This document shows, piece after piece, positions 25,173-33,643 of a DNA stretch of 61,886 nt (positions are counted from its first letter, which is position 1; every line of letters starts with the position of its first letter). The notes beneath the pieces were generated by a model. It was not told where the DNA came from and did not search any database. It worked only from the letters and a program-made list of their open reading frames with translations. The DNA lies in the NCBI GenBank assembly GCA_026394195.1, contig JAPKYS010000009.1:1-61886 (forward strand). The letters run 5' to 3'. The position numbers were made by a program, and so were the translations under genes. Source of the DNA: a bacterium (GTDB lineage: Bacteria > Electryoneota > B3-LCP).

Positions 25173-26117
25173 ATGAAAAAATCCATCCCCGTCCTGAAAG
25201 CCGTCTGGTTTTTGCTGATTATCGGTTTGGTCTTCGTCGGAAGAGATCTGAATTTCGGTCTGGTGCTGACGCTGACGATCATTGCTCTGGCAGCCCCCAT
25301 TCTGCGCGAAATCTTCTCCAAGTCCGATCTCGACGAACGTCAGATCCAAATCAGCCACTCTTCCAGCCACATCGCCTATTTCGTCTACACTGTACTCTTG
25401 CTCTTCGCCACAGCCCGCGAATGGCTGACAACCGGCGAAATCCCTTCAGCGCTGCTCTTCGTCCTGATCTGCTCCCCGTTGATCATCAAGTTCATCGTCT
25501 GCCAGTTGCAGGATTACGGCAGTGTCAAGGGATTGTCAGGCTTCTTCGATTTTTTCTTCCGCGGCATCATTCCTTCGCGCAAAATCGACGAGCGGCAGAA
25601 CGAAATCGGCAACCTCTCCAGCCATATCGCCTTCTACGTCTTCCTAACCCTGACGCTGTTCGTCGTGCTGTTCAAGTACGTCCGGAATGGGAGGCAGGAA
25701 CCGGATCCGATCTGGGACATGCTGCTCTTCACCCCGCTGATGGCGAAGCTCTATGCCAGCTATTTTCAGACCTATGACGCCGCCAGGGGAGCGCGATTCA
25801 TTCTCTCGACGCTTGCCGGGTTGTTTTTCATTTTCGTAGCGCTGTCGCATGGTTTCAGTTTCGGAGCGCTCATGGAAGCCCTCCCCTTTCTGGTGATGGC
25901 GGGCATGATCTATCTGTCGAAATATGCACCAAAATTCGCCGGCATCGTCGTCATGCTGGTTGCAATCACCATGTTGGTTCTGATGAAGGGATGGTCACGT
26001 TTCGATTTCTATGTCGCCATCTTGATGTGGTCGTTGATTCCCATCCCGCTGTTTTTGTGTGGTCTGGCGTTTCTGACCGAAAAGCGTGAAAAGCTAACTG
26101 AAGTGATAACAAAGTAA
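25173..26117 (+). CDS. Integral membrane protein with internal duplication (DERQ motif)
   Basis: A 314-residue protein with about eight to nine hydrophobic segments. Two similar sections each contain a cytoplasmic-looking DERQ motif followed by SSHIA and a helix: DERQIQISHSSSHIAYFVY and DERQNEIGNLSSHIAFYVF. The pattern resembles DUF2178-type small membrane proteins that commonly follow XRE regulators, here apparently duplicated and fused. Function unknown. Confidence 0.7.
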   Translation: MKKSIPVLKAVWFLLIIGLVFVGRDLNFGLVLTLTIIALAAPILREIFSKSDLDERQIQISHSSSHIAYFVYTVLLLFATAREWLTTGEIPSALLFVLICSPLIIKFIVCQLQDYGSVKGLSGFFDFFFRGIIPSRKIDERQNEIGNLSSHIAFYVFLTLTLFVVLFKYVRNGRQEPDPIWDMLLFTPLMAKLYASYFQTYDAARGARFILSTLAGLFFIFVALSHGFSFGALMEALPFLVMAGMIYLSKYAPKFAGIVVMLVAITMLVLMKGWSRFDFYVAILMWSLIPIPLFLCGLAFLTEKREKLTEVITK

Positions 26118-26224
26118 TTATCGATCTCCTTCATCGGAAATGGGCGATCCCAACCATCCCGCATCTACAGGGGTGCATGGCATACACACCGCATAACGAT
26201 AGCATCTAATCATAAGGAGACATC

Positions 26225-26614
26225 ATGTTTTGGAGCCTGTTGCTGGTCAACCTGGTCGAGGCGTTTGTCATCTGCGGAATCGTGGCTTTCCTTTTTAAAA
26301 AGCCCGTTTCACGTATCATGCAGCGTCTGGTCACCGATGACATCTACACCGCCTGGACCAAGTACATCACCTTCGCCATCTTCGTTGTCGGTATCTCCGG
26401 CGGTGTACGCATTTGGGATCTGGAGAAGTACATCAACCCTTCAGGCAAGGATAACATCATCCTGGAGCTGACAAAGGATCGCTGGATGCTGGAAGTTTTC
26501 CATACGGTCATCGCCACACTGCAAAGCATCGCCTGGATGATGTTGGTGTTCTTTCTCTTCGCCTTGATCGCCTACGTCATCGTGCGTGGATTCGAGATGA
26601 AGAAGCACGCTTGA
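26225..26614 (+). CDS. Small integral membrane protein of unknown function
   Basis: A 129-residue protein with AAGGAG before the ATG. Three transmembrane helices are visible: residues about 5-24, 46-62 and 92-120. The central loop contains a charged stretch (LTKDRWMLEVFHTV). No family recognised. It is followed by the TPR gene about 110 bases later. Confidence 0.7.
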   Translation: MFWSLLLVNLVEAFVICGIVAFLFKKPVSRIMQRLVTDDIYTAWTKYITFAIFVVGISGGVRIWDLEKYINPSGKDNIILELTKDRWMLEVFHTVIATLQSIAWMMLVFFLFALIAYVIVRGFEMKKHA

Positions 26615-26722
26615 TCCTAAAAGGTTATTTTTAGCTAAATCACGTTCACCCAGGGAAAATCACACTGTCGTGGATTTCGGGGAGTCCATGGCATCTTAGA
26701 TCATCAAAACAGGAGTGAAGAG

Positions 26723-27754
26723 ATGAAACTGCAAATCGTTTGGATCGCTATCAGTCTCATGTTGTTCGGCACCGCAGCATCTGGACAGGGAACAGCCGGT
26801 GCTGACGCCAAGACGGATTCCGCTCAGGTTTATTTCGACGAGGGCAAGGCTCTTTTGGGAGCCAACAAACCGGCCGAAGCGCTGACCTGTTTTGAACGCG
26901 CCGTAGCGATTAACCCGAATTACATGGAAGGTTGGCGTGGCAAAGGTGTGGCTCTAATGTTCCTTGATCGCCAGGACGAAGCCCTGTCCGCCACCGAAAA
27001 AGCTCTGGCTCTGAAACCGGACGATTTAAAAGCTCTGAAAAATAGAGGTCGGATTCTCATGCGGCTGGGCAAGAATGAAGAAGCCCTCAAGAGCTTCCAG
27101 AAAGCTTCCGAACTCAAACCGGATGATGATGAAGCACTCATGGGACAATTCGCCATGCTGCGCGAATTAAATCGAGTGGATGACATGATCAAGGTGCTGG
27201 ACCGACTGATTGCGTTGAAACCTGACGATCCCGAACGCTGGCTACGCAAAGCCATGGAAACTGCGGAAGCGGGCCGGCCGGAAGTATCGCTGGAAGCCCT
27301 CAACAAGTTGGACGAAATGCTGCCGGACAATGCTAGTATACCGATTAGCGGGGGGCAGTTTCAACTGACGAAGGACGTAATATGGATCTGCAGAGGACAG
27401 GATTACATGGCTTTGAACCGCCTGGATGAGGCTCTAAGCGCCCTGGACAGAGCAGTTAAGATGGATCCGAAGAACTTGGATGGTTGGAATATCCGCGGTA
27501 CTATTTTAGCTAAAATGAAAAAATTTGATGAAGCTGTGGCTTCATACGACAAGGCAGCTCAGTTGAAGCCTGATTTGGCTGATCCGGTGTACAATCGCGC
27601 TTGTGCTTATGCCCTTAAGGGGGACAAGCTTAAAGCTTTGACAGATCTTAAAAAGGCAATTGCGATGAGCGGGGACTGCAAAGCTGCCGCCTCCAAAGAT
27701 GAGGATTTCAAGAGCTTGTGGAGTGACCCGGAGTTCAAGAAAATAACGGAGTAG
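26723..27754 (+). CDS. Secreted tetratricopeptide-repeat protein
   Basis: A 343-residue exported protein (signal peptide MKLQIVWIAISLMLFGTAASG) built from TPR units. Examples are YFDEGKALLGANKPAEALTCFERAVAINPNY, ALSATEKALALKPDD, ALKSFQKASELKPDD and AVASYDKAAQLKPDL. TPR arrays mediate protein-protein contacts; the partner is unknown. AGGAG precedes the ATG. A strong hairpin follows the gene. Confidence 0.85.
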   Translation: MKLQIVWIAISLMLFGTAASGQGTAGADAKTDSAQVYFDEGKALLGANKPAEALTCFERAVAINPNYMEGWRGKGVALMFLDRQDEALSATEKALALKPDDLKALKNRGRILMRLGKNEEALKSFQKASELKPDDDEALMGQFAMLRELNRVDDMIKVLDRLIALKPDDPERWLRKAMETAEAGRPEVSLEALNKLDEMLPDNASIPISGGQFQLTKDVIWICRGQDYMALNRLDEALSALDRAVKMDPKNLDGWNIRGTILAKMKKFDEAVASYDKAAQLKPDLADPVYNRACAYALKGDKLKALTDLKKAIAMSGDCKAAASKDEDFKSLWSDPEFKKITE

Positions 27755-27776
27755 ATCGAATTCCAAGAATCATGCT

Positions 27777-27810
27777 GCTGGGAGTCGGGTCTTTGTCCCC
27801 GATTCCCAGC
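27777..27810 (+). terminator. Strong hairpin after the TPR gene
   Basis: A 13-bp stem (one G-T pair), left arm GCTGGGAGTCGGG, 8-base loop, followed by GTTAATTT. Probably a terminator or attenuator before the lipoprotein gene. Confidence 0.6.
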
Positions 27811-27838
27811 GTTAATTTACTAACGGTTGGAGACTACG

Positions 27839-28519
27839 ATGACCACACACCGGAGATACAACCTCATTCTAATGCTTGGTTTGGTACTTCTCACAGGCTG
27901 TGCGACTTTTCGATCTGATCTGAACGGTGCATATCAAGGAGAGGTTAAGAGAAATCTCGGCAGTCCGCAGGTCAGCGCGCTTTTTATCTTCACGCATGTC
28001 CATCAGACTCTTGGTTACGATGCCATACCGAAGGTAGTCGGTAAAAAGTCGATGATCCAGAGTTTTGACGACGTTTTCCATGATGCTTTGGGTGAATTCA
28101 GTAACCTCCGGAAATACGATACCTTCACCGAAGAAGCAGGCGACGTCAATCATCCGGAAAGACGCTCATTGCGGGATAGTTTGACCACACAAAACGACTA
28201 TACGGTCAAAATCCGGATCATCGAGGAGAGGCACTTCGCTCCCACCTTTTTCGCCGGATTTGGCAGCGTTATATCTGCAACTGTGTTGCCAATGCCTTAT
28301 CGTCAAACCTATCGGATGGAAACTGAGGTCTATTCCCGCGGTGGCAGCCTGGTTGGGAGCTATCATCGACAGGCTTACCTTTCCAAATGGGTGGAGTTGC
28401 TGCTCGTCTTCGCCTACCCCTTCTGTCCTGAAGACCGAAAACGAGAAGAGGTGTTCATGCTGATGCTGCATGATACCTTCAAGCAGATTGAAAGTGAGAA
28501 CGTGCTTAAGCCACTTTAA
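27839..28519 (+). CDS. Lipoprotein of unknown function
   Basis: A 226-residue lipoprotein. ATG 27839 is preceded by GGAG. The signal ends in LLTGC-ATF. The mature part has no family I can name. Notable stretches are RIIEERHFAPTFFAGFGSVISATVLP, which could be membrane-associating, and a late aromatic segment (LLVFAYPFCPEDRK). It stands between the TPR gene and the convergent symporter gene. Confidence 0.7.
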   Translation: MTTHRRYNLILMLGLVLLTGCATFRSDLNGAYQGEVKRNLGSPQVSALFIFTHVHQTLGYDAIPKVVGKKSMIQSFDDVFHDALGEFSNLRKYDTFTEEAGDVNHPERRSLRDSLTTQNDYTVKIRIIEERHFAPTFFAGFGSVISATVLPMPYRQTYRMETEVYSRGGSLVGSYHRQAYLSKWVELLLVFAYPFCPEDRKREEVFMLMLHDTFKQIESENVLKPL

Positions 28520-28528
28520 GCATCCACC

Positions 28529-28602
28529 TTCACCGAGAACTCTTACGAGTCGGTGGTATATTATAACGATAGGGCGCAGTCCGTCAGTTGATGGACTGCG
28601 CC
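28529..28602. repeat. Two hairpins between convergent genes
   Basis: CACCGA/TCGGTG at 28531-28555 and a 10-bp perfect stem GGCGCAGTCC/GGACTGCGCC at 28573-28602. Neither has a T-run. They may stop or buffer convergent transcription, or belong to the intergenic palindrome family. Confidence 0.5.
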
Positions 28603-28648
28603 AATGATGGCTTTAACTAATTCATCACAATTACGCCGTACCTATTGA

Positions 28649-30214
28649 CTACTCTCCTCTCGCAAGATCGAACACAGCGACACCTTCAAGTGGAGCGGGC
28701 GAAACCGATCTCAATTCTTCTGCCGATGAAGCCTTACCTACCAGGATCCCTATGGCTAATCCTGCCAACGACGCCAGGATACCCACGATAATGTATCCCA
28801 AATAGGTATTCGCCAGCCATGCCGGAGCATAGGTGTGGTTCCAAACCTTGTATTCCAGAACATAGAAGACAACGTTGCCCAGAAAGCCGAAAATCGCTGC
28901 CAGCAGTATACCAAGCCGATTTGCTTTCTTCCAGAAAATGGCGAAGGCAGGTATGGCAATCGAAGCTGTGAGCACACCCGACGACAGCGTGTAAACGTCC
29001 ATCAGCGAATTAGCATTCAGCGCATAGATCAGAGCCAGAGTTATAGCCAGCACCGAAAGCACACGGGACGCTCCCGCTATAGCTGCGCGGGACATCTTCT
29101 TCAGGAATACCGGGTGGATCAGATCGTAGATCATCGGCAGTGCTGTCACATTGGCGAAAGTGTCAATGGTTGACATCTGTGCTGCTAAAATCCCCACCAA
29201 CATCAATACCTGCACCCAGATGGGGAGGTATTTAAGGATGATCGCCGAGATGATGCCGGTGGCATCTGCTCCGATGGCGGCTGAACTGGCTTCGACGCCG
29301 GGGGGAAAGAGAACGATGGCGTTGAAGGCAATGATGGTCGGGAGGATGATAACAAACGTCCAGATCAGAACCAATCCGATCCAGGCTCCTTTCTTCGCCT
29401 CCTTCAAACTGTTGGCTCCTTGAATTCGGATGAGGAGGTCCTGTTCGATCATCCATCCGGGGAGATAGGCGATCAGCAGGATAATAGGCATGGCGATACC
29501 ACAAGCCAGCAGTTGGAACATGGCTCCTTCACCATAGTTGGGAGTCGCTACCTTAGACAGCGCATCTAAAATGTGTCCTCCGGTTTGTGCTGTGGCAGCG
29601 TTATAGCTCACGATTGCCAACAGCAGGATGAACGGAGCGCAGAGGAAGAACTGGAAGACGTCCGTCAGTACATTGGACCTGAATCCGCCGAAGTAGGTGT
29701 AGGTCATGATGGTGGCAATGACGATCAGGATCACGGCGTTGGGAGATATCCCCAGAAAGGGAGCCGCCAAATGCCCGCACATCCAGGCTTCGGCTCCGGT
29801 CCAGGAGGTGAACACGAAGATGGAGCAGAGTGCCATGACTGTGCGGGTGTTACCTCCGAAACGTTTTTGCAGTGCTTCCGGCAGAGAGATGGCAGGCAGC
29901 CTTCTGACGAAGGGAACCATCCATATGATGATAATGCAGAGGATAAACCAGGGCAGTGGTAGTATCCAAAGCCCGGAAAGCCCCATCATGTAGATCATCG
30001 ACATACCATACCCTAACCAACCCAGCATCAGCCAGCCGGATGCCAGTGATACCGCCAGCCTCCAACCCGGGAACTTGCGGCTGGCAATCCAGAAATCAAG
30101 GAGTTGATTGGTGCCGGATTCGCGATGAATCCTGTTATATATGCGCCAGCCGATCCAGATGTTGAACAGTAAATAGAGGATCGAGGCGGCCCAGAACCAG
30201 AATGATGCTGTCAT
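28649..30214 (-). CDS. Sodium:solute symporter (SSS family)
   Basis: A 521-residue membrane protein with about 13 transmembrane helices and the SSS organisation: an early WIASRKFPGWRLAVSLASGWL segment, then TYTYFGGFRSNVLTDVFQF (the conserved GG-x-x-x-V-x-x-TD-x-x-Q signature) and AAQMSTIDTFAN in the second half (family TM8 with Ser/Thr for Na+ binding). Substrate not predictable. Its start overlaps the stop of the outer-membrane protein gene, so the two form an operon behind the long leader at 31018-31233: a barrel for outer-membrane passage and a symporter for the inner membrane. Confidence 0.92.
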   Translation of the reverse strand: MTASFWFWAASILYLLFNIWIGWRIYNRIHRESGTNQLLDFWIASRKFPGWRLAVSLASGWLMLGWLGYGMSMIYMMGLSGLWILPLPWFILCIIIIWMVPFVRRLPAISLPEALQKRFGGNTRTVMALCSIFVFTSWTGAEAWMCGHLAAPFLGISPNAVILIVIATIMTYTYFGGFRSNVLTDVFQFFLCAPFILLLAIVSYNAATAQTGGHILDALSKVATPNYGEGAMFQLLACGIAMPIILLIAYLPGWMIEQDLLIRIQGANSLKEAKKGAWIGLVLIWTFVIILPTIIAFNAIVLFPPGVEASSAAIGADATGIISAIILKYLPIWVQVLMLVGILAAQMSTIDTFANVTALPMIYDLIHPVFLKKMSRAAIAGASRVLSVLAITLALIYALNANSLMDVYTLSSGVLTASIAIPAFAIFWKKANRLGILLAAIFGFLGNVVFYVLEYKVWNHTYAPAWLANTYLGYIIVGILASLAGLAIGILVGKASSAEELRSVSPAPLEGVAVFDLARGE

Positions 30215-31017
30215 TGGACGCCTCCGAAGCTATAGAAGAAGTTCAATCCCAGCCCAAACCACAAATTGCTGCTGATGTCTTTGCCGTTAACGTTTTTAAA
30301 GAGATCGGCGATATCCTTGTCCAGGATGGTCGCATAGCCCAGCTCACCGCTCACGCTCATGTAAGCACCCCATTTCGGGGGGGCGTAAGCCAGATTCAGA
30401 GATCCAGTGAAATCGCAAAAACCTGCTTTATCCATGCCAAACCAGTACTGGTGGTGATTTTTATTTCCATACCCAACCGATGCATTCAGGGTAGGTGTCA
30501 ATCCGGGGATTGCGTTCTGGGTGAACGCACGGCTGAGTTTTGGCGAAATGTAGGCGCCTTTCGCCATCTGCAAGTCAAAATATCCTATAACCGAGGCGGT
30601 AAGGATTTTAAAATCCGAAGCAGCTTTCAGGTAGAGTTCACCAGTGTTCGGGTAAAAGGTGTTGGGGTAGGAGTATTGAGCCCAACCAATGGAGGCATTT
30701 ATTCTGCCGAAGGCTCTGGTGTAATCGAAGTAATAATCGAGTTCGGAGACCTTGTTCCTATTGGTATTGCCGGCGGCATCTTTCAGCGTATCGGTCAGGT
30801 TTACAGACCCGAAGATTGTGACCGTCACACCGTGTGAGCTGAACCAAACGTCCGGCCAGAAAACGGATTCTGTGTTCCAGGGCAGGCCGCGGAAAATGTA
30901 CTTACTTTTGAAGGCGGCATCAGCTCCGACAGTTGCTTGACACCAGGCGTTTGTGGCAAAAATAAAAAGGAAAGCAACTACCGCTACTTTCCATAGGATG
31001 GATACCCGAGTGTTCAT
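30211..31017 (-). CDS. Outer-membrane protein of the Gcw_chp type
   Basis: A 268-residue exported barrel: signal peptide ending near NAWC-QAT, then SKYIFRGLPW, the hallmark start of the Gcw_chp family (SxYxFRG), followed by repeated amphipathic strands (DYYFDYTRAFGRINASIGWAQY, PTLNASVGYGNKNHHQYWFGM) and a C-terminal LGLNFFYSFGG. A transport or sensing role with the co-transcribed symporter is inferred. GGAGAGG lies 5 bases before the ATG and is complementary to an upstream leader segment. Confidence 0.8.
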   Translation of the reverse strand: MNTRVSILWKVAVVAFLFIFATNAWCQATVGADAAFKSKYIFRGLPWNTESVFWPDVWFSSHGVTVTIFGSVNLTDTLKDAAGNTNRNKVSELDYYFDYTRAFGRINASIGWAQYSYPNTFYPNTGELYLKAASDFKILTASVIGYFDLQMAKGAYISPKLSRAFTQNAIPGLTPTLNASVGYGNKNHHQYWFGMDKAGFCDFTGSLNLAYAPPKWGAYMSVSGELGYATILDKDIADLFKNVNGKDISSNLWFGLGLNFFYSFGGVQ

Positions 31018-31233
31018 GTCTTCCTCTCCGTTGGTTGATGATTGAATGTGAGCAATCCATCTCCCGGAGAGGACATTTTAGCCGATCAGGTACACCTCCC
31101 CGAAAGAATCGTTTGCATGGTCGATTTCTTCAGCAGTCCAGTCTGAACTGCGTTAATTGTCTCTCAGGAACAGTGCAAATTATCTCCATTTGTCATTTAG
31201 GATGGGCTGGCATATGTGCCAAGCCACATCGTG
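31018..31233 (-). promoter_or_regulatory. Long structured 5' leader with possible SD-sequestering switch
   Basis: About 215 nt separate the predicted start site from the ATG at 31017. Read as RNA, GGAGAGG (31023-31029, the Shine-Dalgarno) is perfectly complementary to CCUCUCC (31066-31072). The same CCUCUCC can instead pair with the upstream GGGGAGG (31095-31101, one G-U). This mutually exclusive pairing is the usual layout of a translational riboswitch or RNA sensor. A further hairpin GCAGUUC/GGACUGC lies upstream. I could not match a known riboswitch class by eye. Confidence 0.5.
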
Positions 31234-31239
31234 GGCGTT

Positions 31240-31268
31240 AATATACGGAGTCGGGTGAATATTGTCAA
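31240..31268 (-). promoter_or_regulatory. Promoter of the outer-membrane protein/symporter operon
   Basis: Minus strand TTGACA-N17-TATATT, essentially consensus; it defines the long leader. Confidence 0.85.
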
Positions 31269-31323
31269 GGAATTTTCACTAATTTTTACATTTGCGGGGA
31301 CGGGCATGCCGTTAGAAGATACA

Positions 31324-31833
31324 TTATTTATTACGGAAGACCGCAGCTAATTTTACATACTCATCCGCTGACCATAGGATCATCTCAATTTCCTTCGGAC
31401 TCAGGGCGCGTTTAAATTCTGCTGGATTGCCAGCCACCAGCTGCCCTGATTTGACTCGAAATCCTGGTCGGACCACGGCTCCGGCAGCCACCAGACTATG
31501 TTTTTCGACGACAGCACCATCCAGAATCACTGCGCCCATCCCGATCAGGCACTCGTCTTCAATCGTGCAGGCGTGGACGATGGCGCCATGTCCCATGGTG
31601 ACGCGGCTGCCGACCGTGCAGGGGAATTGATCATGGGTAACGTGGAGAATACAGCCATCCTGGATATTGGTATCCTCTCCGATGGTGATGGGCATCTGGT
31701 CGCCGCGCAGCACCGTCTGAAACCAGATCGAAGATCTGTCTCCGATACTGGTATTCCCAATAATCACGGCTCCTTCAGCGATGAAGACGTCCTTTCCGAT
31801 CGTGGGATAATTTCCTGCAAATGGTATGATCAT
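31324..31833 (-). CDS. Gamma-class carbonic anhydrase family protein
   Basis: A 169-residue left-handed beta-helix protein of usual length. Hexapeptide repeats run through residues about 10-140 (VFIAEGAVIIGNTSIGDRSSIWF). Metal ligand candidates are the His in QDGCILHVTHD and the two His of MGHGAIVHAC, and QTVLRGD is also family-typical. It either hydrates CO2 or binds acyl-CoA in related YrdA-type proteins. It lies 30 bases after the deacetylase gene and could be co-transcribed with it. Confidence 0.9.
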   Translation of the reverse strand: MIIPFAGNYPTIGKDVFIAEGAVIIGNTSIGDRSSIWFQTVLRGDQMPITIGEDTNIQDGCILHVTHDQFPCTVGSRVTMGHGAIVHACTIEDECLIGMGAVILDGAVVEKHSLVAAGAVVRPGFRVKSGQLVAGNPAEFKRALSPKEIEMILWSADEYVKLAAVFRNK

Positions 31834-31863
31834 ACTTGACTTTATTGATATTGTAATGGCTTA

Positions 31864-32871
31864 TTACAGTGAATTTTTCTTCCAGGGCCAGATCCACTGG
31901 CCCGTGAGTTTCCTCTGATAATAGCGGCGAGCGGAAAGTTTGTGGTGTAACTCTCGTTCGTTGGATTCTTCGCCAAAGGCAATTCCAGTCAATCGGAACG
32001 TTTTCCGGTGGATGAGATTGTAGGGTCCCATCATGTACAGGGTGTGTTTGTAGCCCAATTCTGCCGCGATGGCGTCGGTTACATCGTTGCCATCGCTGGG
32101 ATATTGGCCGTTGGGATAGCAGAATAGTTCGCACTCGCGACCGACTTCCCGTTCAATCAAGGCTTTGGATATAAGCATTTCTTCCCGGGCTGTGGCTTCG
32201 GTTTGTCGGCCGATAATCAGGTGGTGGTGTGTATGAGAACCGAACTCCATCCCTGCAGCGGACATCTGACGGATCATATCCCAATTCAGAGCGGTTTCAT
32301 GTTTTCCTAAAAGCGGCACATCGTCCAGAGCGGGGAATCCAAGTTCGGTAACGATCTGTTGCAATTCCGCTGTAAATTCCTTAACGGGAAGAGCTTTCAA
32401 GTGGCGGCGCAGTTTTAATGCTACTTCCAGTCGATATTTCTCATCTTGCAAGGAATAGGTCTGCCACCCGGCGGGAGTCATGATGGTTATTTCAGACTTT
32501 CCCGTGTGTTTTAGCGCAGCATCTAGCTGGTCCACCCAGAAACGAAATCTGCCGTTGATAAATTCAGTCGTCAGAAAAAAAGTGGCTTTGATCCCGAATT
32601 CTTTTAGAATGGGGAAGGCGATTTCGTAATTGCCGAAATATCCATCATGGAAAACGATGAAGAGGGTTTTAGCTGGGGGTTTTATGCCTTGCCGAGCCCG
32701 GCGCAGGGTTTCTTCCAAACCCGCAATGTTGAAGCGCCGTTTATACCAGAGGATATGTTGTCGCAGCGCTTCGGCGCTGATATGCTTGCCGAACACATTA
32801 TCCAAGCCGCCGAGAGACGTAGGAGTGCTTCCGTGGTAGGTTACTCCCTGAACAAGTACAGGTCGCGTCAT
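31864..32871 (-). CDS. Polysaccharide deacetylase (NodB) family protein
   Basis: A 335-residue protein with a NodB-like fold. Motif 1 is FHDGYFGNY where most family members have F(D/x)DGY, so the first acidic residue is His while the metal-binding Asp remains. Motif 2 is SHTHHHL (His-x-x-x-His). A later CYPNGQY stretch corresponds to the family's FRPPYG region. It has no obvious signal peptide. It probably removes acetyl groups from a surface or biosynthetic glycan; the motif change leaves activity uncertain. Confidence 0.82.
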   Translation of the reverse strand: MTRPVLVQGVTYHGSTPTSLGGLDNVFGKHISAEALRQHILWYKRRFNIAGLEETLRRARQGIKPPAKTLFIVFHDGYFGNYEIAFPILKEFGIKATFFLTTEFINGRFRFWVDQLDAALKHTGKSEITIMTPAGWQTYSLQDEKYRLEVALKLRRHLKALPVKEFTAELQQIVTELGFPALDDVPLLGKHETALNWDMIRQMSAAGMEFGSHTHHHLIIGRQTEATAREEMLISKALIEREVGRECELFCYPNGQYPSDGNDVTDAIAAELGYKHTLYMMGPYNLIHRKTFRLTGIAFGEESNERELHHKLSARRYYQRKLTGQWIWPWKKNSL

Positions 32872-32941
32872 GCCTGATCCGAGTGAATATCAAGATGTAC
32901 GAGAGTGTCAAAGTGAAATGTTGGATAATACTGGTTAAATT

Positions 32942-33643
32942 TCATCTGGGTGGTGATTTTTCTAAAATTATCCTGAATGTGGAACCATGATCCAGGCGGC
33001 TTTCAAGCAGGTGCAATTCTCCCCGATGTAAGTTTTCGATGATATATCTGGTTAAAGCAAGTCCGATACCACGCCCTCCGATTCCGGTGGAAAATCCAGG
33101 AGCAAAGATACGTTTTTGATAGCGCGCTGGAATCCCTTCACCGTCATCCATGACGTCCAACGTCACAGTGGTACGAGTTTCGGAGGATTTGATGGTGATG
33201 TTTCCGCCGCGTTTCTGCAGAGCATCCACCGAATTCTTTACCAGATGTTCCAGCGCCCAGGTTAAGAGGACCGGACTACCCCCCACGGTGAGATTTTCGC
33301 TGACGTCGACGTGAATTTTTATTCCCTGTCCCGATGATGGCAGCCTCGGGGCGAAATAGCTCACGACTTCAAGGCAGATCTTATCAAGGATCACGTCCTC
33401 AATGCGCAGCGGCGTAGCGATTTGGTGCAGACGTTCGGAAGCCTGGATCAATCGCGCCAGGCTCTGGTTCAACTCGTTGGCGATGCGAGCGGGATCCTGA
33501 GTCTGGGGGAGAAATTCCAGCCATCCCATAAACGCTGAAAGCGGCGTTCCCATCTGGTGCGCCAGTTCACGGGCGATGCCCTCCCATAAGAGGCGTTCGC
33601 GCTCCCATTTACTCTGTCTGCCGGATGGTTGCTTCTGGGTCAT
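32942..33643 (-). CDS. Soluble histidine kinase (HisKA + HATPase, no sensor domain)
   Basis: A 233-residue protein. Start 33643 overlaps the preceding stop (ATGA) and gives MTQKQPSG. The phospho-accepting His is in IARELAHQMGTPLSAFMGWLEF (H-box), followed by the N-box LEHLVKNSVDAL, G1 DDGEGIP, F-box IFAPGFST and G2 GGRGIGLAL. There is no transmembrane helix or input domain, so it must receive its signal from a partner. No response regulator is adjacent. Coupling to the SBBP-repeat gene upstream is odd and may be incidental. Confidence 0.87.
   Translation of the reverse strand: MTQKQPSGRQSKWERERLLWEGIARELAHQMGTPLSAFMGWLEFLPQTQDPARIANELNQSLARLIQASERLHQIATPLRIEDVILDKICLEVVSYFAPRLPSSGQGIKIHVDVSENLTVGGSPVLLTWALEHLVKNSVDALQKRGGNITIKSSETRTTVTLDVMDDGEGIPARYQKRIFAPGFSTGIGGRGIGLALTRYIIENLHRGELHLLESRLDHGSTFRIILEKSPPR

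Noticed and set aside
31060..31200. TPP or glycine riboswitch in the leader of the outer-membrane protein/symporter operon
   Set aside because: Fragments such as CTGAGA and ACCTGATC resemble TPP elements, but their spacing, the P4/P5 stem and the GGGA core are missing. Glycine consensus blocks are also absent.
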